Of a DNA stretch of 23,943 nt, positions 14,071 through 21,912 are shown piece by piece. Origin of the DNA: Gammaproteobacteria bacterium (GTDB lineage Bacteria > Pseudomonadota > Gammaproteobacteria > Steroidobacterales > Steroidobacteraceae); the NCBI GenBank assembly GCA_028293725.1, contig JAQGOE010000375.1:1-23943 (forward strand), read 5' to 3'. Positions within the stretch are counted from its first letter, which is position 1. Each line of letters starts with the position of its first letter. A program made the position numbers and the translations under genes. The notes beneath the pieces were generated by a model that did no database searches, was not told the DNA's origin, and saw only the letters and a list, made by a program, of their open reading frames with translations.

Positions 14071-16401
14071 CTACAGATGATAGCTGACCCGGATGCCGTA
14101 CGTCACCGGCAGACCCGGCGAGCTCTGCCCGAATCCGCTGACCCCCGAGACGATGGAGTTGTTCAGGTACGCCTTGTTCGTGACATTCTCACCGTAGAGC
14201 TTGAAGCTCCAATGAGTGTCCGGCGTAGTGTACTCGGCACGCAGATTGAGCAGGCCATAACCGGCCTGCCGCGAAGCAGGGTCATTGAGCAGCGAGTAAT
14301 AAACCAGGCTGCGATAGCTGTAATCCGCCCCAACCTGCATCGCGCCCCCGAAGGGCAGCCCGAAGCTGTAGTTCACCGAGCTCGTGATGTTGGTTTTCGG
14401 GGCCTGGGACGGGCGCACGTCGCTGATCGTGCCGTCGGGTAGCGCGATATTCTTGATCCAGGCGTCGAGGAGCGCGAGACCGGCTCGCAGGGTGAGTCCT
14501 GATACGGGTACGAGTGTCAGCTCCGCCTCGGCACCATGCATTTTACCGGGGTTGTTGGTGATGTAGTTGAGAATGCCGATGGTATTGAATGCCTGATAGC
14601 CGACGTAGGAGTATTTGAAGACGTCGGCGTTGAAGCGCAGGCGATGGTCGAAGCCCTCGGTCTTGACGCCTGCCTCCCAGGCATAGAGTTTTTCCTCATC
14701 GTACTTGAAGAGGTTGACAGGGAGCCCCGGATTGCCGGCCGCACTGAAGCCGCCGGCCTTCAGGCCCTTGTTCCAGCTCACATACGGCATGATGTCGTCT
14801 GTGACGTGATAGTTGAGAGCCAGCTTGCCCGACCAGTCGCCCCGGTGGATTCGCGCGGCATCCCCCGAAAGCGCCGGGTTGATCTGGAAGTAGGGCTCCG
14901 GTTGCGAGTAGTCGACGGGCGAGCCCTTGAACCCGGCCGTCTGGCCAAAATAGTTGTAGTCGAAATCCTTCTCTTCCGTGCTCCAGCGGCCGCCGGCCGT
15001 GAGGGTGAGGGCTTTAGTCAGGTCGAACTCGGCCTGCGCGAATTCCGACCAGGACTTGGTGTCGATCTCGTAGCGCTGCTCGTCGCCAGGGAAGGGCCCA
15101 TAAGGAATGAGAGCGTAATAATCGGCTCCCTGCCCGCTGCCTTCGACGTATTTCCCGGCCATCTTGAGGTAGTACAGGCCGGCTACCCAGCGCACTCGCC
15201 CCTCACCGCCGTTATCGATGTGTAGCTCCTGCGAATACTGCTTCGTGTCCACCGCCGTCCAGAACTCGACTTCGTCCTGCGGGGAGCTCTCACTGTCCTC
15301 GTTGTAGTCCTTGTAGTACAGGCTGAAATCGGAGATGGAGGTCAGTGTCAATCCAGCACCGAAGCGGCCGTGCAGGGTGAGCGTGCTGCCCAGCATGTGC
15401 TCCTTGTTATATCCGACGATATCGGCCGCGCTGGTGTAGTAGTCATAGCTCGACGGCTGCTTGTAACCCAGGATGTCGCAGCCGTCGCAGCTGCCCAGGG
15501 GGTTCACGGCGACCCATGCGTTCAGATTGGCCGGAACGTAAGTCGACAGGAAGTGATTATTCGGATCGCCATAGACGTTCGTGAATTTATAGAGCCCGCC
15601 GCGGTCGTTCAGGATCACGCCATGCAGATTGAGGTTTGCGTCGAATCCATCGGTGGGCTCCCACAGCAACTGCATGCGTATCGCGCGGCTGTTGCTGTTG
15701 TTTGCACCCTTGTCCGGATAGAGGGCGTTCTTGAGGTACGGATCCATGTAGTCACTGGCCGCCGAGATGCGGAACGACAAACCCGGCGCGATCCCGTCGC
15801 TGAAGGCGAACTCGGTGTGATTGGCATTGAAGTTGCCGTAGGAGGTCTCGAAGTACCCGTCGGGGTGATCGGTGGGCGCCTTGGAGATGTACTGGACGAG
15901 GCCCGCTGTGGCATTGCGGCCAAAGAGCGTACCCTGCGGTCCGCGCAGCACCTCGACGCGCTCTGTATCGAACAGCAGAGCGCCCGTACCCGCCGCCTGG
16001 CTGAGATAGACACCGTCCATGTAGACCGCAACCGGACTCTCTTCGTGCTCCGCGTAGTCATTCTGCGTCGCGCCGCGGATCGAGAAAAAGTTATCGGTAT
16101 TGGCGTTCACCGTCATCAGCTGAACGCCGGGTACGTATTGGGCGATGGCCGTGGTCGAGGTAACGCCCAGATCCTTGAGTTGCTCGGACGTTACAGCGGA
16201 TACGGATGTTGGGACAGCCTGCAGATTTTCGGCGCGTCGGTTGGCGGTGACAATAACTTGCTCGACACCACTACTGTCGCTGTCGGAGTTTGCGGCTGCT
16301 GCGTCGGCAGCCAATGCCGGCGGGGCCAGTACGGTGACGGCCAGCGAGGCCAAGGGGAGGGTAAGGGTTATGGTGAGAAGCGCTCTGGAGGCCTTGGACA
16401 T
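14071..16401 (-). CDS. TonB-dependent outer-membrane receptor
   Basis: This 776-residue protein has a signal peptide (cleavage after PPALA, about residue 31). A TonB-box-like segment VEQVIVTANRR (46-56) is followed by a plug domain (VPTSVSAVTSEQLKDLGV; FFSIRGATQND; VAVYMDGVYLSQAAG; VEVLRGPQGTLFGRNATAGLVQYISK) and a long 22-strand-type barrel ending in TYGIRVSYHL with a terminal hydrophobic residue. The plug motifs are those of sphingomonad/xanthomonad-style receptors that import complex organic molecules or siderophores. The gene starts 36 bp after the cytochrome gene stop with no terminator visible, so it is most likely the last gene of the amine dehydrogenase operon. The substrate is unknown; an aromatic amine or a metal complex are both possible. 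The loop sequence CDGCD (bases near 15470-15495) may form a disulfide or bind a metal. Confidence 0.93.
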   Translation of the reverse strand: MSKASRALLTITLTLPLASLAVTVLAPPALAADAAAANSDSDSSGVEQVIVTANRRAENLQAVPTSVSAVTSEQLKDLGVTSTTAIAQYVPGVQLMTVNANTDNFFSIRGATQNDYAEHEESPVAVYMDGVYLSQAAGTGALLFDTERVEVLRGPQGTLFGRNATAGLVQYISKAPTDHPDGYFETSYGNFNANHTEFAFSDGIAPGLSFRISAASDYMDPYLKNALYPDKGANNSNSRAIRMQLLWEPTDGFDANLNLHGVILNDRGGLYKFTNVYGDPNNHFLSTYVPANLNAWVAVNPLGSCDGCDILGYKQPSSYDYYTSAADIVGYNKEHMLGSTLTLHGRFGAGLTLTSISDFSLYYKDYNEDSESSPQDEVEFWTAVDTKQYSQELHIDNGGEGRVRWVAGLYYLKMAGKYVEGSGQGADYYALIPYGPFPGDEQRYEIDTKSWSEFAQAEFDLTKALTLTAGGRWSTEEKDFDYNYFGQTAGFKGSPVDYSQPEPYFQINPALSGDAARIHRGDWSGKLALNYHVTDDIMPYVSWNKGLKAGGFSAAGNPGLPVNLFKYDEEKLYAWEAGVKTEGFDHRLRFNADVFKYSYVGYQAFNTIGILNYITNNPGKMHGAEAELTLVPVSGLTLRAGLALLDAWIKNIALPDGTISDVRPSQAPKTNITSSVNYSFGLPFGGAMQVGADYSYRSLVYYSLLNDPASRQAGYGLLNLRAEYTTPDTHWSFKLYGENVTNKAYLNNSIVSGVSGFGQSSPGLPVTYGIRVSYHL

Positions 16402-16437
16402 GCGGTCGACTCTCTTTATGGCTTTTCAATCTTATGG

Positions 16438-16968
16438 TTACGGTGGACTTCCGTAGTCGTCTGCGCCGTAGCGGCGCAGTTCCGTGGTCGCGTTGTATTG
16501 ATCGATCAGAATCCGGACCATCTGCTGGCGCATCTGCGCCAGGCTTACCTCGGTCAACGGGCTCCGGCGCAGTTGTGATACTTCGCGCGTGGTGTACGGT
16601 TTGGTGCCCTTGGGAACGCTGGCGCCTCCGAGGGTGAAGACAACGTAGTTCAGAAGGCCGGTCAGTGCCTCGTCCGTCGTGATGGAGAAAGCCACATTGG
16701 GCAGCCGGACGACGTAGTCGCGGCCTTCCGGCAGGTTCAGGAAAAAGCCGACCTGGTCCTTGAGGTCGGGTACCAGGTTCGAGTTGGATACTCCGTCGAG
16801 ACCGTGGCACCCGCCGCAACTCAGCAGGTAATTGCCGCGGACCGTTGGGATTTGTGCCTCGGCGTGGAGTACCGCCGGGAGCCCTGCCAGCGCCAGGGCG
16901 GCGATCCGCAACTTCGGCTGGCGGCGCCGGGCGCCGCCGTCTTGGCCAGTTTGCGGGAGACGCTTCAC
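16438..16968 (-). CDS. Monoheme c-type cytochrome of the amine dehydrogenase operon
   Basis: The protein has 176 residues. The GTG start overlaps the light-chain stop (GTGA, 16968-16965); the frame is open further upstream but would lie inside the light-chain gene. A basic N-terminus and hydrophobic stretch (IAALALAGLPAVLHAEA) form a signal peptide. The heme motif is CGGCH (51-55) in GNYLLSCGGCHGLDG, followed by LVPDLKDQVGFFL, EGRDYVVRLPNVAFS and a helical ALTGLLNYVVFTL. The same gene order (light chain, then a small cytochrome) is known from aromatic amine dehydrogenase clusters, from memory. No methionine occurs between residues 2 and 145, so the usual Met axial ligand is absent from the expected place. 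Probable role: electron transfer from the reduced TTQ enzyme to the respiratory chain. Confidence 0.82.
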   Translation of the reverse strand: MKRLPQTGQDGGARRRQPKLRIAALALAGLPAVLHAEAQIPTVRGNYLLSCGGCHGLDGVSNSNLVPDLKDQVGFFLNLPEGRDYVVRLPNVAFSITTDEALTGLLNYVVFTLGGASVPKGTKPYTTREVSQLRRSPLTEVSLAQMRQQMVRILIDQYNATTELRRYGADDYGSPP

Positions 16969-17501
16969 TTCACTGCGCCGACCAACGCGGCAGTCGAGCA
17001 GTGATAGGTCGCCGAAGAGTTGCCGAAGCACCAGATGATGTCGTTGTTGAGCGAGGACCGGTATGTCGGCAACTCCCGGTCGGAGTTGTCGCACCAACAG
17101 GATTTGCCCGCGCTGCAAATAGGCTTGCCGCAACAGTCCCGATACGCAATGACAAAGGACTTGCCGTCCTCCGGATTCACGCAGGTGCCGATCCACGAAA
17201 TGGGGGAGGGCTCAGCCCCCGGCGGACAGGTGTGATGTCCGCCACCGCAGCAACTACACAGAACCCCGTCGGAGCCGCAGTACTTCCAGTAGTTGCACTT
17301 CGTATCGTCGGTTGCCTGGGAGTTGGACTCGAAGTCGGTCTTCGGCTCTGCGGCTTTAGCGGTCCGCGCCACCGGCAGCAACGGAAACGCCGGAGCCGCC
17401 AGCAGGGCGACGCCGACCTTCGAGAGAAACCCGCGGCGCGAGGAGAAACGGGCGAGGTTGCGGGTGAGCCGCTCACTCATTTTATCGAATGGCGATGTCA
17501 T
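16965..17501 (-). CDS. aauA/mauA-like: TTQ amine dehydrogenase light chain, aralkylamine-dehydrogenase-like
   Basis: The protein has 178 residues. A twin-arginine signal (SRRGFLSK at 21-28 plus hydrophobic stretch, cleavage near AKAAE) exports the folded subunit. The mature part is the small catalytic subunit. Trp103 (SPISWIGTC) and Trp157 (DIIWCFG) are the pair that becomes tryptophan tryptophylquinone; Asp78 (SDG), Asp122 (YRDCCG) and Thr165 (ATYHC) match residues needed for TTQ formation or catalysis in methylamine dehydrogenase. There are 14 cysteines, two more than the 12 of the Paracoccus methylamine enzyme. The extra Cys85 (CSCC) and Cys129 (KPIC) and the CPPG-x3-PSPISWIGTC segment match what I remember of Alcaligenes aralkylamine dehydrogenase. 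It overlaps both neighbours by 4 nt. It oxidises a primary amine to aldehyde and ammonia in the periplasm; the aromatic preference is inferred. Confidence 0.93.
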   Translation of the reverse strand: MTSPFDKMSERLTRNLARFSSRRGFLSKVGVALLAAPAFPLLPVARTAKAAEPKTDFESNSQATDDTKCNYWKYCGSDGVLCSCCGGGHHTCPPGAEPSPISWIGTCVNPEDGKSFVIAYRDCCGKPICSAGKSCWCDNSDRELPTYRSSLNNDIIWCFGNSSATYHCSTAALVGAVK

Positions 17502-18094
17502 CGCGCGGCCTCCGGTTGAGCCTTCAGATAGGACTGCAGGGTGGCGAAGCCGGTCTCCTTGGCGATGATCAGGCTCTCGAGGTGCTCGCGGCTGTTGACC
17601 AGCCCCTTGGCCGAGATCAATCCCGCGTCATCCAACAATACGGCGTAGGGCAGCTTGTCGACGCGGTAGGCGAGGCCAATTTCCGGTCCGTTGACGAAGC
17701 GCCTGCTGTCGATGCCGAACTGCGCGATCAGTTGCTTCTGTTCCGCAAGGTCGCTATCGCCGACGTACAACACCTCGAGCCGCTCGGTTTTGGTGAAGTC
17801 CTGCGCGACGGGAATGAGCTTCTTGCAGATCGGGCAGGTGTGCGAGACAAACAGCATCAGTAACGCCTTGCCCGCGGCCAGATTCCCGCCCACCGTGATC
17901 GCATTGCCAGCCAGCGCGTGGACTTCCAGCCGCGGTGAAGCCTCGCCGACACCGGGACCCGCTCCGTTGAGCAACGCGCCGGCCGGGGCGACGCGCTCAT
18001 GTAGTACCCCTACCTGGCGCGCCAGTGCCAGGACAGTGAGGGCCAGGATGATCACCACGCCCCAAAGCAACCACAGCGAAATCATTGTCGTCAT
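17498..18094 (-). CDS. mauD: Amine dehydrogenase maturation protein MauD
   Basis: This 198-residue protein is anchored by one N-terminal helix (MISLWLLWGVVIILALTVLAL). A periplasmic thioredoxin-like domain follows with the active-site motif CPIC (Cys87-Cys90) in FVSHTCPICKKLIPVA, then a strand pattern LEVLYVGDSDL and the cis-Pro region KLPYAVLLDDAGLISAKGL. MauD is required with MauE to form the correct disulfide bonds of the very Cys-rich light chain. I start at the ATG at 18094, which overlaps the mauE stop by 4 nt (ATGA). The open frame continues upstream but that part overlaps mauE and has no signal sequence. The stop overlaps the light-chain start by 4 nt. Order B-E-D-A is the same as in known mau/aau clusters. 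Confidence 0.93.
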   Translation of the reverse strand: MTTMISLWLLWGVVIILALTVLALARQVGVLHERVAPAGALLNGAGPGVGEASPRLEVHALAGNAITVGGNLAAGKALLMLFVSHTCPICKKLIPVAQDFTKTERLEVLYVGDSDLAEQKQLIAQFGIDSRRFVNGPEIGLAYRVDKLPYAVLLDDAGLISAKGLVNSREHLESLIIAKETGFATLQSYLKAQPEAAR

Positions 18095-18633
18095 TTTTCT
18101 GCTCCAGTGGTAACCGCACGGCGCTGCCGCCAGGCCGGCACCACGCTCCACAAAATATTCATACTCTGCAACAGAACGAACAGCACGGTGCCTGTCAGCA
18201 GGGCCTCGGCCGCGCCCAACTCTGACAAAGCGCCTTCGGGCACCATCGCCGGCACTGCCAGCAGCACGGCCAGCCCCGCATTGCGCGCCACCAGAATCCA
18301 ACTCAGGGTTTGTTTCAGAGCGCTCTGAAAGCAACCGCAGTCGATATTGCGGCGCCCACGCCGGATGTTGATGGCCATGGCCACGGCGAACAGGATCAGC
18401 AGCGCTGCCGCGCTCGCGGCAGGCCAGGAGGTGGGCGCGAATAACAACGCCGCGGCTACTGCGGCCTCCACAGGAGGCAACAGCAGTGCGAATGCAGGGA
18501 CAGCGCTCTCCGGCAGCAGCCGGTAGTTGGCCACCACGCCCTGAAACACCACGCGGTGGCGGAACTTGCCGACTGCAGCCGTCAGAAATATCAGCGCCAC
18601 CAGGACGCGGATAGCGAGGGCGATCTCGTTCAT
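18091..18633 (-). CDS. mauE: Amine dehydrogenase maturation membrane protein MauE
   Basis: This 180-residue integral membrane protein has about four helices (LAIRVLVALIFLTAA; AFALLLPPVEAAVAAALLF; AASAAALLILFAVAMAI; AGLAVLLAVPAM, with a further hydrophobic stretch near 127-145). The conserved features of the MauE/DoxX-like methylamine utilisation family are visible: GKFRHR after helix 1, and NIDCGCFQS with Cys99 and Cys101 at a membrane face. It works with MauD in disulfide formation of the light chain, and may be its redox partner. A full AGGAGG Shine-Dalgarno, overlapping the heavy-chain stop codon (TAGGAGG), lies 5 nt before the ATG. Confidence 0.92.
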   Translation of the reverse strand: MNEIALAIRVLVALIFLTAAVGKFRHRVVFQGVVANYRLLPESAVPAFALLLPPVEAAVAAALLFAPTSWPAASAAALLILFAVAMAINIRRGRRNIDCGCFQSALKQTLSWILVARNAGLAVLLAVPAMVPEGALSELGAAEALLTGTVLFVLLQSMNILWSVVPAWRQRRAVTTGAEK

Positions 18634-18642
18634 GGCGGCCTC

Positions 18643-19845
18643 CTAGTTGCCGGGCACCAGGACGGAGTCCCCAGCCGCGAACTCAACCTTGCGGAGGATC
18701 TCCCCCGTGCCGGCATCCATCACAACGTCGCCGCCGCCTTCTTCATTGACGAGGTAGATCAGCGGTTTCTCGGCGTCCTGGGAGACTCCGATGGTTCCGT
18801 AGAGCGGCGGATGCTCGTTGGCGAGACCGCTGGTGGGGATTGGCTGCAGAGGAATGCGCTTGAGCAGCTTTTTGGTGTTGGTGTCGAGCACCCAAATCTC
18901 GGTGCCCCCCTGCTTGTGCGTCCAGTAGGTGCCCATGTGCATCAGCACGAAGAGCCGGCCGCTGGCCTTGTGGTAGGCCGCCGGCTGCCCCCCGCCCGGT
19001 CGCCAGGCGAGTTCCTGGACGCCCGTGCCGGCAGGCGCGAAGCCCGCGGCCTGTTGGATCGACCAGGGCTTCTCGATCGCCGCTTCAGAGTCGAGTTTCG
19101 CCGGATAGACCAGGCCTGAGTAAGAAATAAAGAGCGCCTTGCCCGTGTTGCGGTCGATGAAGCTGTTTTCGTAGATCGGATCGTTGTTGGCATCGAAGAA
19201 CGGCTTGGAGTGCGTCACCGCGGCTTGCCCCGAGTCACTCAGGTTGACCATGGCCAGCGAGCCATCGCCACAGAGCGAGGCGAAGGCCGAGGCGCCCCAC
19301 GGGAAGATCAGTGCGCAGCCCGGGACCTCGACGGTGCCGCCGACCGCCTGCTTCTTGAGATCGAGCCACACCACCGAGGAGGCCGGCCGCATGATGTACA
19401 CGTAGGCCTTGGAGCCGTCGGCGCTGAGCTGGAAGTCCTGGATCTTGCCGCCGACCAGGGCTCGGCCCGGCAGCGTGATTTCCTTGACCAACTTCAGCGT
19501 TTTCGCATCCCAGATTGACACCAGATCCTGGCGCTGGCCGCGTGAACCGTGCGTCCAGTAGGTTTCAGACACCAGAAACTGACTGTTGTCGGGAGCGATT
19601 GCCAGGTTGGGGACGTAGCCGGCCGGAATGCTGCCTTCCAACTTGCCGGTATCTGCATCGAAGATGCCGAACGACGGGTCGCGAAACCCACTGGTGAAGA
19701 AGCGATGCGGCCCGTTGGGTTTGAGCGTGGCTACGTCACTCTGCTCAGGCTCGACCGAGCTCGCAGCGAATACCGGAGTGGCGGCGGCCAACATGAAGGC
19801 CAGCGAACCAGCCCAAACCAGTGGTGTACAAATTTGTTTTGTCAT
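18643..19845 (-). CDS. aauB/mauB-like: TTQ amine dehydrogenase heavy chain
   Basis: The protein has 400 residues from the ATG at 19845, which has GGGGGAG just upstream; the GTG at 19869 is a weaker alternative. A signal peptide (cleavage near PVFAA) precedes a seven-bladed beta-propeller with typical segments: NGPHRFFTSGFRDPSFGIFDADTG written in full is longer than needed, so key parts are RFFTSGF, GSIPAGYVPNLAIAPD, FLVSETYWTHGSRG, IWDAKTLKLVKEI, HMGTYWTHKQGGTEIWVLD and a closing blade ending VLVPGN. TYWTHGSRG and GTEIWVLD are signature motifs of methylamine/aralkylamine dehydrogenase heavy chains. The subunit forms an alpha2beta2 enzyme with the light chain and shapes the substrate channel. 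It is the first gene of the operon. No cofactor residue lies in this subunit. Confidence 0.94.
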   Translation of the reverse strand: MTKQICTPLVWAGSLAFMLAAATPVFAASSVEPEQSDVATLKPNGPHRFFTSGFRDPSFGIFDADTGKLEGSIPAGYVPNLAIAPDNSQFLVSETYWTHGSRGQRQDLVSIWDAKTLKLVKEITLPGRALVGGKIQDFQLSADGSKAYVYIMRPASSVVWLDLKKQAVGGTVEVPGCALIFPWGASAFASLCGDGSLAMVNLSDSGQAAVTHSKPFFDANNDPIYENSFIDRNTGKALFISYSGLVYPAKLDSEAAIEKPWSIQQAAGFAPAGTGVQELAWRPGGGQPAAYHKASGRLFVLMHMGTYWTHKQGGTEIWVLDTNTKKLLKRIPLQPIPTSGLANEHPPLYGTIGVSQDAEKPLIYLVNEEGGGDVVMDAGTGEILRKVEFAAGDSVLVPGN

Positions 19846-20134
19846 GAACTCCCCCGAAGCCTCGCGCACGGTTCGCAGCGTTATCCGGCATGCACTGGCT
19901 GAACGGGAGCAGGGAGGACCCTGTGCCCGGCTGTGAAGCTGGACAAGCCACGATGTCTGTCGACATGTCCGGCACTGTCCCCCTCGATCGTGCCGGTGCT
20001 CATCAGACTGGCGGAGCGCTTGCGCTGGCGCTCGACAAATCGCGCCATTAACATTGCAATTTGCGCCACGGGGGTCCGTGGCACTGCGTGATCAGCGTTT
20101 GGTGTTAGCTGCGATCGTGGAGGTTTACGAGGCT
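19846..20134. promoter_or_regulatory. Regulatory gap upstream of the amine dehydrogenase operon
   Basis: This 289-bp gap lies between the AraC-type regulator stop and the heavy-chain start and should hold the operon promoter (minus strand). It contains a cluster of symmetric elements: TGTCGACA (19958-19965), overlapping GACATGTC (19962-19969), and CCGGCAC (19969-19975) paired with GTGCCGG (19990-19996) across 14 nt, about two helical turns centre to centre. TGTC occurs four times between 19954 and 19979. These may be activator binding sites. No convincing -35/-10 pair was found, and a 67-codon minus-strand frame here (19881-20084) has no gene-like features. Confidence 0.4.
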
Positions 20135-21178
20135 CTAGCGGCGTGCGCGGGCGACACGGTGATCGCGTGGAGTTTCGCCACTCCAGGTCTTGAATGCACG
20201 TGAGAAGGTGGTTGCATCGGAGTAGCCCACGTCGTGGGCGATCACGGTCATCTTGGTCTTGCGGTCCTTCAACAGTTTGTCGACGACCTGAGAGCGGTGC
20301 TGGCGGACGAGATCACGCAGGGAAGTCCCTTCCTGTGTGAGGCGGCGCTGAAGCGTACGTGCGGATAGTCCAATCTCTTCTGCGATGCTGTGGACATCGA
20401 GATCGGCACGGCCCATGCGCTTGGAGATGATGTGCGAGATCTGCGAGGCGCAGCTGTCGAAGGTGGTCTCTTCGGTTCGCATCAGGTCCTTGAGATGCCG
20501 TTCCAGGTAGGGAATCATTCCCTCGCCGCGCGATGCCACCGGTCTCACCAGGTCTTCCGGATCCAGGACCAGCCGGTTCACGGTCTGGCCAAATAGCACT
20601 GGCGCGCGGAAAATGCGGAAGAGGGCGGTTTCGATCTCCCGCGTGTTATGTGGGGCGCGATCGTGCTCGAAGTGAACCTCGACGGGACTCCAGCGTGGGC
20701 CCAGTAGGGCGCGGATTGCAGAGCACGTCGCGGCCAGAGTCAACTCCGCGTCCTGCCGCCGGGGCCAGATGGTGGGCTCGACAATCTGGTAGATATATTC
20801 CGGCATGCGGCAGCGAGCATCGAACTGTGCGCGCGTCGCGCCCTGCCATACTGAAAAGAAAGTGCTCAACTGGCTCAAGGCGATCCGCAGATTCGCCGAG
20901 GCCAGAAACATCAGGCCGATAGGGCCGAAGTCCTCCGCCCGCGAGCGGGCGCCTAGTTTGGCGCCCAGCAAAGGATCCCCGAGGGCATGCGCCGCGTCCT
21001 CGAGGAAACCCACGAAGCGCGCCAGTGGGATCTGCTCGTAGGGATCGGCGAACTCGCCGGCGTCGCCCAGGTGTTTGCGGAGCAAACGATCGACCGCGGC
21101 GCCCTGGTTGCGCAGTTCCTGCACTATTCCCGCCAGGACGTTGGCGCGGATGGTTGGCGCAGAGGGCTGCTTGGTCAT
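20135..21178 (-). CDS. AraC-family transcriptional regulator (arabinose-binding-like N-terminal domain type)
   Basis: The protein has 347 residues. The C-terminal ~100 residues form the double helix-turn-helix: DVHSIAEEIGLSARTLQRRL, then MTVIAHDVGYSDATTFSRAFKTWSGETPRDHR, the AraC signature. The N-terminal two thirds (LRNQGAAVDRLLRKHLGD; PLLGAKLGARSRAEDFGPIGLMFLASANLRIALSQL) match the ligand-sensing domain of OruR/ArgR-like AraC regulators of the 'arabinose-binding domain' family. It lies directly upstream of the amine dehydrogenase operon on the same strand, which makes it a good candidate for an amine-responsive activator. This is inference: no binding site has been shown, and the known mau activator in Paracoccus is LysR-type. 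Confidence 0.9.
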   Translation of the reverse strand: MTKQPSAPTIRANVLAGIVQELRNQGAAVDRLLRKHLGDAGEFADPYEQIPLARFVGFLEDAAHALGDPLLGAKLGARSRAEDFGPIGLMFLASANLRIALSQLSTFFSVWQGATRAQFDARCRMPEYIYQIVEPTIWPRRQDAELTLAATCSAIRALLGPRWSPVEVHFEHDRAPHNTREIETALFRIFRAPVLFGQTVNRLVLDPEDLVRPVASRGEGMIPYLERHLKDLMRTEETTFDSCASQISHIISKRMGRADLDVHSIAEEIGLSARTLQRRLTQEGTSLRDLVRQHRSQVVDKLLKDRKTKMTVIAHDVGYSDATTFSRAFKTWSGETPRDHRVARARR

Positions 21179-21587
21179 CGGTTCACTGTTGGACTACTGG
21201 CCGCGGGGAACGAATCCAGTATTACTGCGCAATGCAGCGACTGACAAGATCCCTGTTGTGTTAAACAGTGGCGTGCGACTTTTGTGCGCATTTGCTCGCG
21301 ACGTAGTGGTGCATGCGCTCCAAACCGATGCATCGCACCCGCGGACGACCCAAGGTAGTGCGGCACCGTAGATCGTAAGCTGGGGGTTGACCCGAACCCA
21401 CAGCAGCGAGGCCAAACTCCAGGCCCAGGTCGAGCGCGGCAAAGACAACGCTCTCCGCCTGCATCAAACAGCTATGCGGTTCTCGGAACATCGCGATGAT
21501 GCTGGCGACGGGAACCTATTCCGATTCACGCTCCTAAGTATGTGCAGTGTGTTCGATTCCGCTGATCTGACCCAAGGAGATTACTTC
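21179..21587. other. Intergenic region between divergent araC-type and EF-hand genes
   Basis: This 409-bp region should contain the promoters for both divergent genes. I see an 8-bp palindrome GATGCATC (21327-21334), with GGTGC and GCACC flanking it as a loose outer repeat, and AAGGAG (21574-21579) serving the EF-hand start. An open frame continues from 21387 into the EF-hand gene, but its upstream part lacks gene-like composition and precedes the real signal peptide start. No RNA gene or mobile-element feature was recognised. Confidence 0.4.
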
Positions 21588-21896
21588 ATGAAGTTATCCA
21601 TTGCCCTTCTGGCCGCCGTGCTCTCCACCGCTGCGTTCGCTCAACAGGAGCCGCAGAGGTCTCCTGCACCCAACTACACGCAGCCGCCTGCAGCTGAAGC
21701 GGCGCCACACGCGAGCTCATCGGTTGATGTGGCCTCCGTGTTCGACAAGATGAACACGACTCACGACGGAAAGCTCACACGACAACAGGCACAGGTCCAC
21801 CCCACGGTTGCCGCTAATTTCGACAGCGTCGATACCAACCATGACGGCGTGATCTCCAAAGACGAGTTCCTCGCCGCATTCAAGCCGCAGCCGTAG
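21588..21896 (+). CDS. Small secreted EF-hand protein
   Basis: The protein has 102 residues. A clear signal peptide (KLSIALLAAVLSTAAFAQ, cleavage after AFA) is followed by a Pro/Ala/Gln-rich linker (20-44) and a pair of EF-hands. The second loop is canonical: D82, N84, D86, G87, I89, S90, E93 in VDTNHDGVISKDEF. The first is degenerate (N56, T58, D60, T64, Q67 in MNTTHDGKLTRQQ) and may not bind Ca2+ well. The ATG at 21588 is fixed by AAGGAG 8 nt upstream and by the signal peptide. Such periplasmic calvin/EF-hand-like proteins are common in Proteobacteria and mostly uncharacterised. It is monocistronic, with a shared hairpin after its stop. Confidence 0.88.
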   Translation: MKLSIALLAAVLSTAAFAQQEPQRSPAPNYTQPPAAEAAPHASSSVDVASVFDKMNTTHDGKLTRQQAQVHPTVAANFDSVDTNHDGVISKDEFLAAFKPQP

Positions 21897-21912
21897 CCAC
21901 AAACCACGCTGT

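Noticed and set aside
15370..16578. 402-codon plus-strand open frame opposite the TonB receptor
   Set aside because: It is antisense to a well-supported receptor gene; the translation is low-complexity Val/Gly/Arg-rich without domain motifs.
16969..17196. Long N-terminal extension of the operon cytochrome
   Set aside because: It overlaps the light-chain gene; the GTG at 16968 gives a signal peptide directly and fits the overlapping-gene pattern of the operon.
19881..20084. 67-codon minus-strand frame in the gap before the amine dehydrogenase operon
   Set aside because: It has no Shine-Dalgarno, signal or motif, and it covers the likely promoter/operator region.
21387..21587. Upstream in-frame extension of the EF-hand gene
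   Set aside because: The ATG at 21588 has AAGGAG and begins a textbook signal peptide; the extension would bury it inside the protein.
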